Below are positions 1 to 6,786 of a stretch of DNA of 9,181 bases, piece by piece. Numbering within the stretch: the stretch's first letter is position 1; every line of letters begins with the position of its first letter. Location of the stretch: assembly GCA_023412755.1 (NCBI GenBank), contig JAEZCB010000178.1:1-9181 (forward strand). The letters are read 5' to 3'. The stretch is from Bacteroidota bacterium (GTDB lineage: Bacteria > Bacteroidota > Bacteroidia > Flavobacteriales_F > PHOS-HE28). The position numbers and the translations under genes were made by a program. The notes below the pieces were generated by a model. The model was not told the origin of the DNA. It worked only from the letters and a program-made list of their open reading frames with translations, and did no database searches.

Positions 1-1
1 C

Positions 2-865
2 GATCTGATGGACGACCATCAGGGTGCCGTGGAAATGTTCCGGAAATTCACCGATGAGCATCCGTACGCCTTCGTGGCGTGGTATAATCTGGGTAACGCC
101 CTCGCTCGGCTGGAGCGTCTGGAGGAAAGCAATGAGGCGTTGGACCTGTGCCTGGCGATCGATGAGAAGTTCACTTCGGCCTATTTCAGCAAGGCACGCA
201 ACCTGCTGCAAATGGGCGATCTGGAGGCAGCGGTGGAATGCTACCGGGAAACGATAGAGCATGATGGGCCACAGGCGATCACCTTCAGCTACATCGGGGA
301 GTGCTACGAGAAGATGGAACGGTTCGAACAGGCGCTCATCCACTATGATCAAGCCCTGGCGCTGGATCCCAATTGGGTGGATGCCTGGATAGGCCGTGGT
401 GTGGTGAAGGATGTGCAGGGCAGGTTGCCTGAGGCCATCAAGGACCTGGAAGTGGCCGTGAAACTGGCACCGGAACATGGTGATGGCTGGTTCTACTACG
501 CCAACGCACTGGGCCGCGCAGAACGCTATGAGGATGCCCTCGCGGCCTACACGAAACTGAACACCATGGAACCGGAAAGCCTGGATGGCTGGCTGGACCA
601 TGCCGATCTGTTGTTGAACCTGAAGGGACCGGAGGCGGCATTGAAGAAGTTGAAGGAAGGAGAGATGGTACACAAGCTCAACAGCCGCTACCGGTACCGT
701 ATGGTGAGCTACCTGCTACGCGCAGGCAGGGAGCAGCAGGCCCTGCTGGAAATGGAGGAGGCCCTTACCTCCGACCATGCGGCCCATACCCAATTGTTGG
801 AGCATTACCCAGAGGCGGCCACCATGCCACAGATCATCCATTTGCTGGAACTTTACCGCCGATGA
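2..865 (+). CDS. TPR repeat protein, 5' end outside the window
   Basis: This is the C-terminal part of a tetratricopeptide-repeat protein, a helical scaffold that usually mediates protein-protein contacts. The frame is open to the window edge (codons for D-L precede the first ATG at 8), so that ATG is probably internal and the gene starts outside. Counting from that Met, about seven 34-residue repeats run from roughly 20 to 257. Signature positions are visible, for example WYNLGNALARLERLEESNEA (25-44), SYIGECYEKMERFEQALIHY (94-113) and ALALDPN (116-122). A non-repeat tail rich in His, Leu and Glu ends at 285. No signal peptide or membrane segment is visible in this part. The TGA stop overlaps the ATG of the comA-like gene (ATGA, 862-865), which implies translational coupling and a shared transcript. 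The partner is unknown; the repeats support the family but not a specific function. Confidence 0.9.
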   Translation, partial: DLMDDHQGAVEMFRKFTDEHPYAFVAWYNLGNALARLERLEESNEALDLCLAIDEKFTSAYFSKARNLLQMGDLEAAVECYRETIEHDGPQAITFSYIGECYEKMERFEQALIHYDQALALDPNWVDAWIGRGVVKDVQGRLPEAIKDLEVAVKLAPEHGDGWFYYANALGRAERYEDALAAYTKLNTMEPESLDGWLDHADLLLNLKGPEAALKKLKEGEMVHKLNSRYRYRMVSYLLRAGREQQALLEMEEALTSDHAAHTQLLEHYPEAATMPQIIHLLELYRR

Positions 866-1671
866 ACTATAGTCTTTCACACATACCTGCGCGGACAAAG
901 AAACCCCGCGAGGATGGGGTCACCATGGTCATGGATAAAGGACTGAGCATGCGGCAGGCCGAAGACCTGATCGATGGTGCCGGGCACCTGATCGACCTGG
1001 TGAAGCTGGGCTTCGGCACCTCCTTCGTGACACCCCGGCTCAAGGAGAAGATCGCCCTATACCAGAATGCCGGCATGCGCGTCTATCTGGGAGGCACGCT
1101 CTTCGAAGCCTTCGTGGCGCGCGGGGAATTCAAGGCTTACAAGAAACTGATGGACAAGCTGGGGCTGGATACCGCGGAGGTTTCCGATGGATCCATCATC
1201 CTGTCCAACAAGGAAAAATGCCGGTTCATAACCGAGCTGGCCAAACACTTCACTGTATTGAGCGAGGTCGGTTCCAAGGAAAGCGGCATCCTCATAAGCC
1301 CGGCAAAGTGGGTGAACATGATGCGCACGGAACTCGATGCCGGCAGTTGGAAGGTGATAGCCGAGGCGCGTGAGAGCGGAACGGTGGGGATCTACCGTCC
1401 AAGCGGCCATGCGCATACCACACTGGTGAACCGGATCATAGCCAAGATCCCGGTGAATGACATACTCTGGGAGGCGCCGCAGAAATCCCAACAGGTGTGG
1501 TTCATCAAGCAGCTTGGGGCCAATGTGAACCTGGGCAACATAGCACCGGAAGAAGTGATCCCGTTGGAGACCTTGAGACTCGGATTGCGCGGCGACACCT
1601 TCTTCCAATATCTGCCTGAGCAGGTCGCCGAGAAGCTGCGCCAGGTGGTCACCGCGAAGCCGGAGGTTTGA
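862..1671 (+). CDS. comA: ComA-family phosphosulfolactate synthase
   Basis: The product resembles (2R)-phospho-3-sulfolactate synthase (ComA family, EC 4.4.1.19), a TIM-barrel enzyme that adds sulfite to phosphoenolpyruvate; in methanogens this is the first step of coenzyme M synthesis. It has 269 aa, near the family's usual 250-270. Family-like blocks are KPRED (14-18) followed by TMVMDKG (21-27), LVKLGFGTS (46-54), VYLGGTLFE (74-82), EVSDGSI (106-112), LSEVGSKES (133-141) and ILWEAPQKSQQVWFI (201-215). All lie in order at barrel-strand positions with no disruption. There is no signal peptide, so it should be cytosolic. The start overlaps the TPR stop (ATGA) and has no Shine-Dalgarno sequence. 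Bacteroidota carry ComA homologues although they are not known to make coenzyme M, and comB and comC are absent from the window. The true product may therefore be sulfolactate or another sulfonate. Family is confident; substrate is inferred. Confidence 0.88.
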   Translation: MNYSLSHIPARTKKPREDGVTMVMDKGLSMRQAEDLIDGAGHLIDLVKLGFGTSFVTPRLKEKIALYQNAGMRVYLGGTLFEAFVARGEFKAYKKLMDKLGLDTAEVSDGSIILSNKEKCRFITELAKHFTVLSEVGSKESGILISPAKWVNMMRTELDAGSWKVIAEARESGTVGIYRPSGHAHTTLVNRIIAKIPVNDILWEAPQKSQQVWFIKQLGANVNLGNIAPEEVIPLETLRLGLRGDTFFQYLPEQVAEKLRQVVTAKPEV

Positions 1672-1698
1672 CGAGCCGGAGCCCGGACGCTACTTTTC
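1667..1698 (+). promoter_or_regulatory. Candidate Bacteroidota-type promoter before the rhodanese gene
   Basis: TTTG at 1667-1670 lies 20 nt upstream of TACTTTTC at 1691-1698. The known Bacteroidota consensus is a -33 TTTG and a -7 TAnnTTTG about 19-21 nt apart. The -7 box matches seven of eight positions, with the final G replaced by C. The -33 box overlaps the comA stop codon. The box ends 5 nt before the rhodanese ATG at 1704, so transcription from here would give a leaderless or nearly leaderless mRNA. This is a motif match only. Confidence 0.45.
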
Positions 1699-1703
1699 CC
1701 GCC

Positions 1704-2021
1704 ATGAAGGAGATCACGGCCGTAGAGTTACAGCGCATGCGCGAAGAAGGTGAGGCCTTCCAGCTCATTGATGTGCGCGAACCGTATGAAGCGGAAATAT
1801 GCACCATAGGTGGCACACTGATCCCCATGGGCGAGATCGTTTCCCGGCTGGAGGAACTGCGCAAGGATGTTCCGGTGATCGTGCACTGCCGCAGTGGTGC
1901 CCGTTCCAGCGCGGTGATCCAGGCATTGGAAACACGCTATGGCCTTAGCAACCTGGTGAATCTGAAGGGCGGTATACTAGCCCATGCCAAAGAGGTGGAC
2001 CACACCTTGAATTGCGATTGA
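1704..2021 (+). CDS. Single-domain rhodanese-like sulfurtransferase
   Basis: This 105-aa protein is one rhodanese domain. The family carries sulfane sulfur on an active-site cysteine as a persulfide; with thiosulfate as donor the by-product is sulfite. Visible motifs are LIDVREPYE (21-29), the active-site loop with C62 in HCRSGARSS (61-69), and LKGGILAH (87-94), the normal C-terminal rhodanese pattern. C62 is present, so it should be catalytically competent. It resembles GlpE/PspE-like or MoeB-associated small rhodaneses, without a signal peptide. The ATG at 1704 is chosen because the residues encoded upstream of it in this frame look unlike the family, and because a promoter-like box ends 5 nt before it. 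It follows comA by 32 nt and precedes the DUF368 gene by 7 nt. Placement beside a sulfite-using enzyme family suggests a sulfur-supply role, which is inference. Confidence 0.88.
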   Translation: MKEITAVELQRMREEGEAFQLIDVREPYEAEICTIGGTLIPMGEIVSRLEELRKDVPVIVHCRSGARSSAVIQALETRYGLSNLVNLKGGILAHAKEVDHTLNCD

Positions 2022-2028
2022 CATCAAC

Positions 2029-2997
2029 ATGCATTTGAGGCAGAGATCAAAGCTATTCCTGAAGGGGATGGCGATGGGTGCCGCTGACGTGGTGCCAGGC
2101 GTTTCCGGAGGTACCATCGCCTTCATCTCCGGCATTTACGAGGAACTCCTCGCATCCATCAAGGCCATCGGGCCGGACACGCTTTCAACGCTGCGCGAAC
2201 ATGGGCCTATCGCGGCATGGCGTCAATTCAATGGCGATCTTTTGGCCACCCTCCTGGCAGGCATCATCACCAGCGTGGTGCTGCTGGTACGGCCCATCAC
2301 ATGGGCGTTGGAGCATCAGCCGGTACTTATCTGGGCCTTCTTCTTCGGGCTTATCGCAGCCAGCGTATACCTGTGCGGTGCACTTGTGAAGAAGTGGAAC
2401 ACCACTCCGCTTGTTGGCCTATTCGCAGGCACCGCTGTGGCGGTGATCATCGGGCTCATGCAGGCCGCACCGGCACAGAATAGCATGCTGTTCTTCTTCT
2501 TCGCGGGCTCCATCGCCATCTGTGCGATGATACTACCGGGCATCAGCGGATCGTTCATACTCCTGTTGCTCGGCGCATATGCTCCCGTGATGGCCGCGAT
2601 CAAAGGACTCGACATTCCGATCATCCTGATCTTCGGGGGAGGTTGCCTGGCGGGCCTGATGGCCTTTTCGCGGGTATTGAGCTGGCTGTTCCTGCGCCAC
2701 CATGATGTGGCCGTGGCCACCCTTACGGGTTTTCTGCTCGGCTCGCTCACCATCGTATGGCCCTGGAAGGAGGTGGTAAGTGTGCGCACCGTGCATGAAG
2801 GCAGGCCCGATGAGCACATGGTGCCGTTCATCCAGACCAATGTGTGGCCGCATGAGTACGCCGCGATCACCGCGAACGATACATTGCTCGGGGTCACTTC
2901 CAAGGAACCGCAACTGGCCTGGGCCATCCTGTTGATGTTCGCAGGCGCCGCACTCCTCCTGCTCCTGGAACATATTGGAAACAGAAAGGCATCATGA
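2029..2997 (+). CDS. DUF368 membrane protein, PopT-type polyprenyl-phosphate translocase
   Basis: A 322-aa polytopic inner-membrane protein of the DUF368 family. Members of this family (PopT) were shown in other bacteria to return undecaprenyl phosphate across the membrane for reuse in cell-wall and glycan synthesis. The start resembles other members: a short basic N-terminus, then FLKGMAMGAADVVPGVSGGT (10-29). A second, related re-entrant motif, MILPGISGS (167-175), lies in the second half, the internal pseudo-repeat expected of the family. Hydrophobic segments fall near 70-90, 98-120, 127-145, 153-190, 197-222, 229-246 and 296-314. A polar loop of about 45 residues (247-292) precedes the last helix and probably faces one side of the membrane. 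The start lies 7 nt after the rhodanese stop; the last codons overlap aroE by ATGA. Length is typical and no lesion is visible. The translocase role is by homology. Confidence 0.9.
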   Translation: MHLRQRSKLFLKGMAMGAADVVPGVSGGTIAFISGIYEELLASIKAIGPDTLSTLREHGPIAAWRQFNGDLLATLLAGIITSVVLLVRPITWALEHQPVLIWAFFFGLIAASVYLCGALVKKWNTTPLVGLFAGTAVAVIIGLMQAAPAQNSMLFFFFAGSIAICAMILPGISGSFILLLLGAYAPVMAAIKGLDIPIILIFGGGCLAGLMAFSRVLSWLFLRHHDVAVATLTGFLLGSLTIVWPWKEVVSVRTVHEGRPDEHMVPFIQTNVWPHEYAAITANDTLLGVTSKEPQLAWAILLMFAGAALLLLLEHIGNRKAS

Positions 2998-3734
2998 AGA
3001 TCTATGGTCTCATCGGCAACCCCTTGTCGCATTCCTTCAGCAAAAGCTGGTTCAGCGCGAAATTCACGCGCGAACAACTGGCCGATCACCGCTACGAGTT
3101 GTTCCCGCTGGATGATGCCGAGGGATTGAAGGTGCTGATCAAAGAGACCTCCGGCCTCGCAGGCTTGAACGTCACCATCCCCTACAAGAAGGAGGTGATG
3201 CGCCTACTGGACGAGATCGATCCGCTGGCTTCCGCGGTGGGCGCGGTGAACACGATATCCCTGCGGAACGGCCGCACCTGCGGGCACAATACCGATGTGG
3301 AAGGCTTCCGGAGCACGCTGCTGCCGCTGTTGGAGAACGGGACCAAGCCGCGTGCGCTCGTACTGGGAAGTGGAGGCGCCAGCAGGGCGGTGGTATACGT
3401 ACTAAAGGAACTTGGCATCCGCTTCCGTGTGGTGAGCCGCAGCCGGGAGCGTGGCGATCTTACCTGGGACCTCCTAGACCCCACGATCATCAAAGTATGC
3501 CCGCTGCTGATCAACACCACGCCGTTGGGCATGGCTCCCCATGTGGATGAATGCCCTCCCCTGCCTTATGACGCCATCTCATCCAGGCATATCCTCATCG
3601 ACCTGATCTATAATCCGGCCGAAACACTGTTCCTGCGCAAGGGGCGTGAACGTGGAGCGCGAGTGGCGAATGGCTCGCACATGTTGGAGGCACAGGCGGA
3701 GGCCAGCTGGCGCATTTGGAACACGTGCGGCTGA
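2994..3734 (+). CDS. aroE: Shikimate dehydrogenase
   Basis: This 246-aa cytosolic enzyme reduces 3-dehydroshikimate to shikimate with NADPH in the common aromatic pathway. Motifs run in the expected order: IGNPLSHSFSKSWF (7-20, shikimate-binding serines), NVTIPYK (59-65, with K65 the likely catalytic lysine), GAVNT (83-87), HNTD (98-101, partner aspartate), the nucleotide-binding loop LGSGGASRAV (124-133), NTTPLGM (174-180) and SHMLEAQA (228-235) with its conserved Gln. The post-strand cofactor motif reads SRSRER (148-153) rather than the classical NRT, so the NADPH phosphate is probably held by these arginines. It is shorter than E. coli AroE (272 aa), like other Bacteroidota forms. ATG 2994 overlaps the DUF368 stop, with a weak AAGG-type ribosome site just upstream. 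Its stop is only 6 nt from the convergent peptidase stop. Confidence 0.95.
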   Translation: MKIYGLIGNPLSHSFSKSWFSAKFTREQLADHRYELFPLDDAEGLKVLIKETSGLAGLNVTIPYKKEVMRLLDEIDPLASAVGAVNTISLRNGRTCGHNTDVEGFRSTLLPLLENGTKPRALVLGSGGASRAVVYVLKELGIRFRVVSRSRERGDLTWDLLDPTIIKVCPLLINTTPLGMAPHVDECPPLPYDAISSRHILIDLIYNPAETLFLRKGRERGARVANGSHMLEAQAEASWRIWNTCG

Positions 3735-3739
3735 CTCGC

Positions 3740-3780
3740 TTCAGCGTATGATGCTGAACCGATGGTCCTGGTGACCATCG
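3740..3780. terminator. Tandem hairpins on the convergent aroE/peptidase junction
   Basis: Two perfect inverted repeats are separated by one base. The first is TTCAGC (3740-3745) with GCTGAA (3753-3758) and a 7-nt loop. The second is CGATGGTC (3760-3767) with GACCATCG (3773-3780) and a 5-nt loop. They begin 5 nt after the aroE stop, and they contain the last codons and the stop of the peptidase gene. Neither strand has a following T-run, so this is not a canonical intrinsic terminator. It may end or stabilise both transcripts where no other spacer exists. The structure is seen; the role is inferred. Confidence 0.35.
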
Positions 3781-6704
3781 TTCCAGATCGCTCTCAACAC
3801 ATACTGGCCAGCGGCGAGGGTAGAAACATCCAGCACCTGCAACGTACCCCTGCCCACCACGGGCGTGGAAACCGTTCTACCAGCGAGGTCCACGATCTGG
3901 ATCCGTAGACCTGCGGGAATCTCCGCGAGCCGCAGATGGAGCACATCCGTTGCCGGATCGGGATAGAGGGCCTGCACCAGCACCACATGTTCGGGCACTC
4001 CAATGGATCCATCCACATCCCACAACTGCACATCATCCAGTGCTGCCTCCACGAGGCTTCCCCCATCCAGGTTCTGTCCCGGACGTATGCTGTCGCTGGC
4101 ATGGAACTTCAGCCTCACGGTGGCTGTTGGTTCCAGAATGTCCCGGACCCGGAAGGCCATCCGCCGCCAACTACGGTCGCTGGTGCGGGTCTCTTCCACC
4201 GGCACCCAGCTTGCTCCGCCATCGTTGCTGATGAACACCTGCCACCAATCCGCTTTCGGATTCGCGCCGCTGGGTGGATCGTTGATGTACCACCGCCAAT
4301 AGGTGAAGATGGGCTCCACATGATCGCTCAGGTCCATATTGCCACTGAGTATGGTGGTGGTACCGCCGTCCACATCATTCTCTCCCAAGGGTGCCAAGGA
4401 GCTTGAAGCATTGCCCGTTACCCAGCAGAACGACCCACCGTTGGTATGCTGATGGTCCGGTTGAACAATGGTACTCGCATCTCCTGGTTCACTGAAGGAG
4501 CCGATCGGAATGGTGAGGTCCCAACGGCCAGTGGATGCATTGTCGCCAGGGAGGTCGTATTCCCAGTCTCCCAGCTCCTGGTGGTCATCGCCATTTTCCG
4601 TGGCAAGCAGTTCCGCTCCCACAAGTATGAAATAAGGCAGGTTGGGGTCCGGCAGCGTAGCACCAGGAGGCAGTACAGAACTCTGCTGATCGAAGATGTC
4701 CACCAGACCCAGGTAATAGGCGATCACCGTGCCTGCAGGTTGTGCCGGTATATCCGCCGTGTAGGCATTGCCTCCGGTGTTGCTCATGGGCACGGCCAGC
4801 CATTCCTGCTGATCGTTCACCCGGTAATGCAGGCGTACATCCTGCAGGTAACTGGAGAAGGGGAATGTGATGGTGACCTGCGCATCCACATTGATCGGTT
4901 CTTCGCTTGTGGCGGTTTCCAGGGCTGTGTGCTGGATCTCCACATCGCTGATCAGGGTGATCCCGTGGATCGCGAATCCTTCCACGATGGCCAGGCCATT
5001 GGGTGTGCCGTTGGTGATGTCGCCATCATCATCATCCGCCTGCAATGCATCGATCAGCACATCACGGAAAGCCTGTCCCTCCATGCCATCGAACGCGGTG
5101 GCTTGCAGACCCGGGAAGGCATCAGCGAACAATTGCATCATATGGTCCATGTCATTGTTCAGCAGGAGATGTGTGTCCCACCATGCGCCACAAATGATCT
5201 CGCCATCGGCATGCACCTGGCCCACCAGATCCACCGGGTACACCTTGGGTTCCTGATCATAGCGTCTGATGTTCGATCCCGCGTCGCCGATCATGTATCC
5301 ACTGGCCAGGATCGGGTTCTGCGTGATGGATAAGGCCCAGATATCCGCATACCCTTCATTCATGGCCCCGTTCAGGAACATGCTGCCCTGGCTTTGGTAG
5401 AACTTGTCGTTGATCCCGTGGCCATACTCATGGTAGACCACATCGCCGAGTAGGGCCATGGAATAGCATCCGTTCGCCTGCGCGTAAAAATTGATGGAAG
5501 AGCCATCATAGAACGCGTTGCAATCCCCGCTGGTGAGGTCCACGTTGGTAGGCAGCATGATGTCCATTCCGGTGAAGCCGGGCAGCACTTCATTCACCTG
5601 ATCGTGTATCCGGTTCACATGATAATATGCGCTCCGCTGGCGCACGTTGCCCACTATATCGAGGTCCACGGTGTTGAAGCCCTCCTGCAAGGTTACCGTG
5701 CCGCTGGGTGTTATACCGTTGGTCGTAACATCACTCCATAACCCGCGCAACTGCACCTGCGCATTCACCGGACCCGGTATGCCGGTGGCCAGGAAACCGG
5801 TGCCATCCGTATGCATTGGGCTGCCGTTGATCGTTATGCGCAGATCCGGCATATTCACCACGCTCGTAGCTTCCACGGGCGTACCCAGGTTCACCGAGCC
5901 GTTGGCATGGATATCCGCACCCGCATCCATAGTGGAAGCATCTCCTGTTCCTTCCCCATGGCCACATTCCACTACGCGGTCCTTGCGGTACCACAGTTCA
6001 CCGGTATGCGCATCCACCCAGCAGAGGTAGTTGGCGTGGCGGCGTTCCTTCCAGGCATGCACCATCACCTCATACACCAACCTGTGGTCCACTTCATGCT
6101 TCGCCGGCAATGGGATGATCTTCAGGCCAAGGTCTTCCACCGAAAGATCGTCCACACCTTCCGAGGCTATGGCCGCAGCGGCCGTAAAAGCGATCGTAGG
6201 CTCCGTGGCCACTGTGATGGCATCATACACGTCCGTGCTGAAAGAGACCACGCGGCCCTGCTGATCCAGTTTCACCATGAGGTGGCCGTTGATCACCGGC
6301 AGTCCCTCATGTTCCTGGCGGTAGTGCACATACGTATGCTTGGTACCAGGGATCACTGAAGCGAGCACCAGTTCCTGGTGCGGGATGCCGAAGACGGAAA
6401 GCCGCTCCTGAATGAATGTACCGGCCCGTGCTTCCGCACCCTCCCCGGGAACGCTGATGGGAGGACCAAATGCACGATGGGGCTTGCCGCTGCTCTCATT
6501 GAATTCCACGGACCAACCCGGGCTCGCCGCAATGAAGGCCTGCCATGCGTTACGCTGCCGCAAAGCGGCCTGCCGATCCAAGTCTGGCACCACCGCTTTT
6601 CCCACTATGCGATCCACCGCTCCGGGGTCATGTTGTGCCTGGGCATTGGGGGTGAATACCGCTAGGAAAGAAAATATGATCAGCAGGTAGTGCAGCCGGT
6701 TCAT
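3741..6704 (-). CDS. Secreted M36 (fungalysin-like) zinc metallopeptidase with T9SS sorting domain
   Basis: This 987-aa precursor is an exported protease. A Sec signal peptide (1-23; hydrophobic LLIIFSFLAVF, AQA box, cleavage likely after A23) leads into an FTP/PepSY-type inhibitory propeptide (about 45-245, with GWSVEFNESSGKPHRAFG at 63-80). A beta-rich insert (about 265-350) precedes the catalytic domain. That domain has HEYGH at 425-429 (zinc ligands H425 and H429, catalytic E426) and NEGYAD at 449-454 (E450 the third ligand). HADGEIICGAWWD (498-510) and an acidic, probably calcium-binding DDDDGDITNGTPN (557-569) follow. Next come an Ig/fibronectin-like module (about 585-695) and a jelly-roll-like module (about 700-897). 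The end (about 912-987; YPDPATDVLHL, IQIVDLAGRTV, LDVSTLAAGQYVLR, FSIIR) is a type A T9SS sorting domain. The enzyme should therefore cross the outer membrane and be attached or released. The start is supported by the signal peptide; no ribosome site or promoter is evident in the 82-nt gap upstream. Confidence 0.93.
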   Translation of the reverse strand: MNRLHYLLIIFSFLAVFTPNAQAQHDPGAVDRIVGKAVVPDLDRQAALRQRNAWQAFIAASPGWSVEFNESSGKPHRAFGPPISVPGEGAEARAGTFIQERLSVFGIPHQELVLASVIPGTKHTYVHYRQEHEGLPVINGHLMVKLDQQGRVVSFSTDVYDAITVATEPTIAFTAAAAIASEGVDDLSVEDLGLKIIPLPAKHEVDHRLVYEVMVHAWKERRHANYLCWVDAHTGELWYRKDRVVECGHGEGTGDASTMDAGADIHANGSVNLGTPVEATSVVNMPDLRITINGSPMHTDGTGFLATGIPGPVNAQVQLRGLWSDVTTNGITPSGTVTLQEGFNTVDLDIVGNVRQRSAYYHVNRIHDQVNEVLPGFTGMDIMLPTNVDLTSGDCNAFYDGSSINFYAQANGCYSMALLGDVVYHEYGHGINDKFYQSQGSMFLNGAMNEGYADIWALSITQNPILASGYMIGDAGSNIRRYDQEPKVYPVDLVGQVHADGEIICGAWWDTHLLLNNDMDHMMQLFADAFPGLQATAFDGMEGQAFRDVLIDALQADDDDGDITNGTPNGLAIVEGFAIHGITLISDVEIQHTALETATSEEPINVDAQVTITFPFSSYLQDVRLHYRVNDQQEWLAVPMSNTGGNAYTADIPAQPAGTVIAYYLGLVDIFDQQSSVLPPGATLPDPNLPYFILVGAELLATENGDDHQELGDWEYDLPGDNASTGRWDLTIPIGSFSEPGDASTIVQPDHQHTNGGSFCWVTGNASSSLAPLGENDVDGGTTTILSGNMDLSDHVEPIFTYWRWYINDPPSGANPKADWWQVFISNDGGASWVPVEETRTSDRSWRRMAFRVRDILEPTATVRLKFHASDSIRPGQNLDGGSLVEAALDDVQLWDVDGSIGVPEHVVLVQALYPDPATDVLHLRLAEIPAGLRIQIVDLAGRTVSTPVVGRGTLQVLDVSTLAAGQYVLRAIWNDGHQDHRFSIIR

Positions 6705-6786
6705 GGGGATGGATCAAGGCAATGAAGATCATAAAAAGATCCAACATTTCCACCAACATGCCTGATATGAAACAAAAAAAGCAGGA

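Noticed and set aside
2316..3089. Long minus-strand open frame opposite the DUF368 gene and the start of aroE.
   Set aside because: It is antisense to two well-supported genes, and its translation shows no domain or coherent hydrophobic pattern.
4446..5333. Long plus-strand open frame of 295 codons opposite the M36 peptidase.
   Set aside because: It lies wholly antisense to a gene with clear domain motifs. Its composition (His, Arg and Cys rich, no motif) is that of a shadow frame in G+C-rich DNA.
6768..6786. A run of seven T on the minus strand just after the PhnP-like stop, as a possible terminator.
   Set aside because: No GC-rich stem precedes the run, so it lacks the hairpin of an intrinsic terminator.
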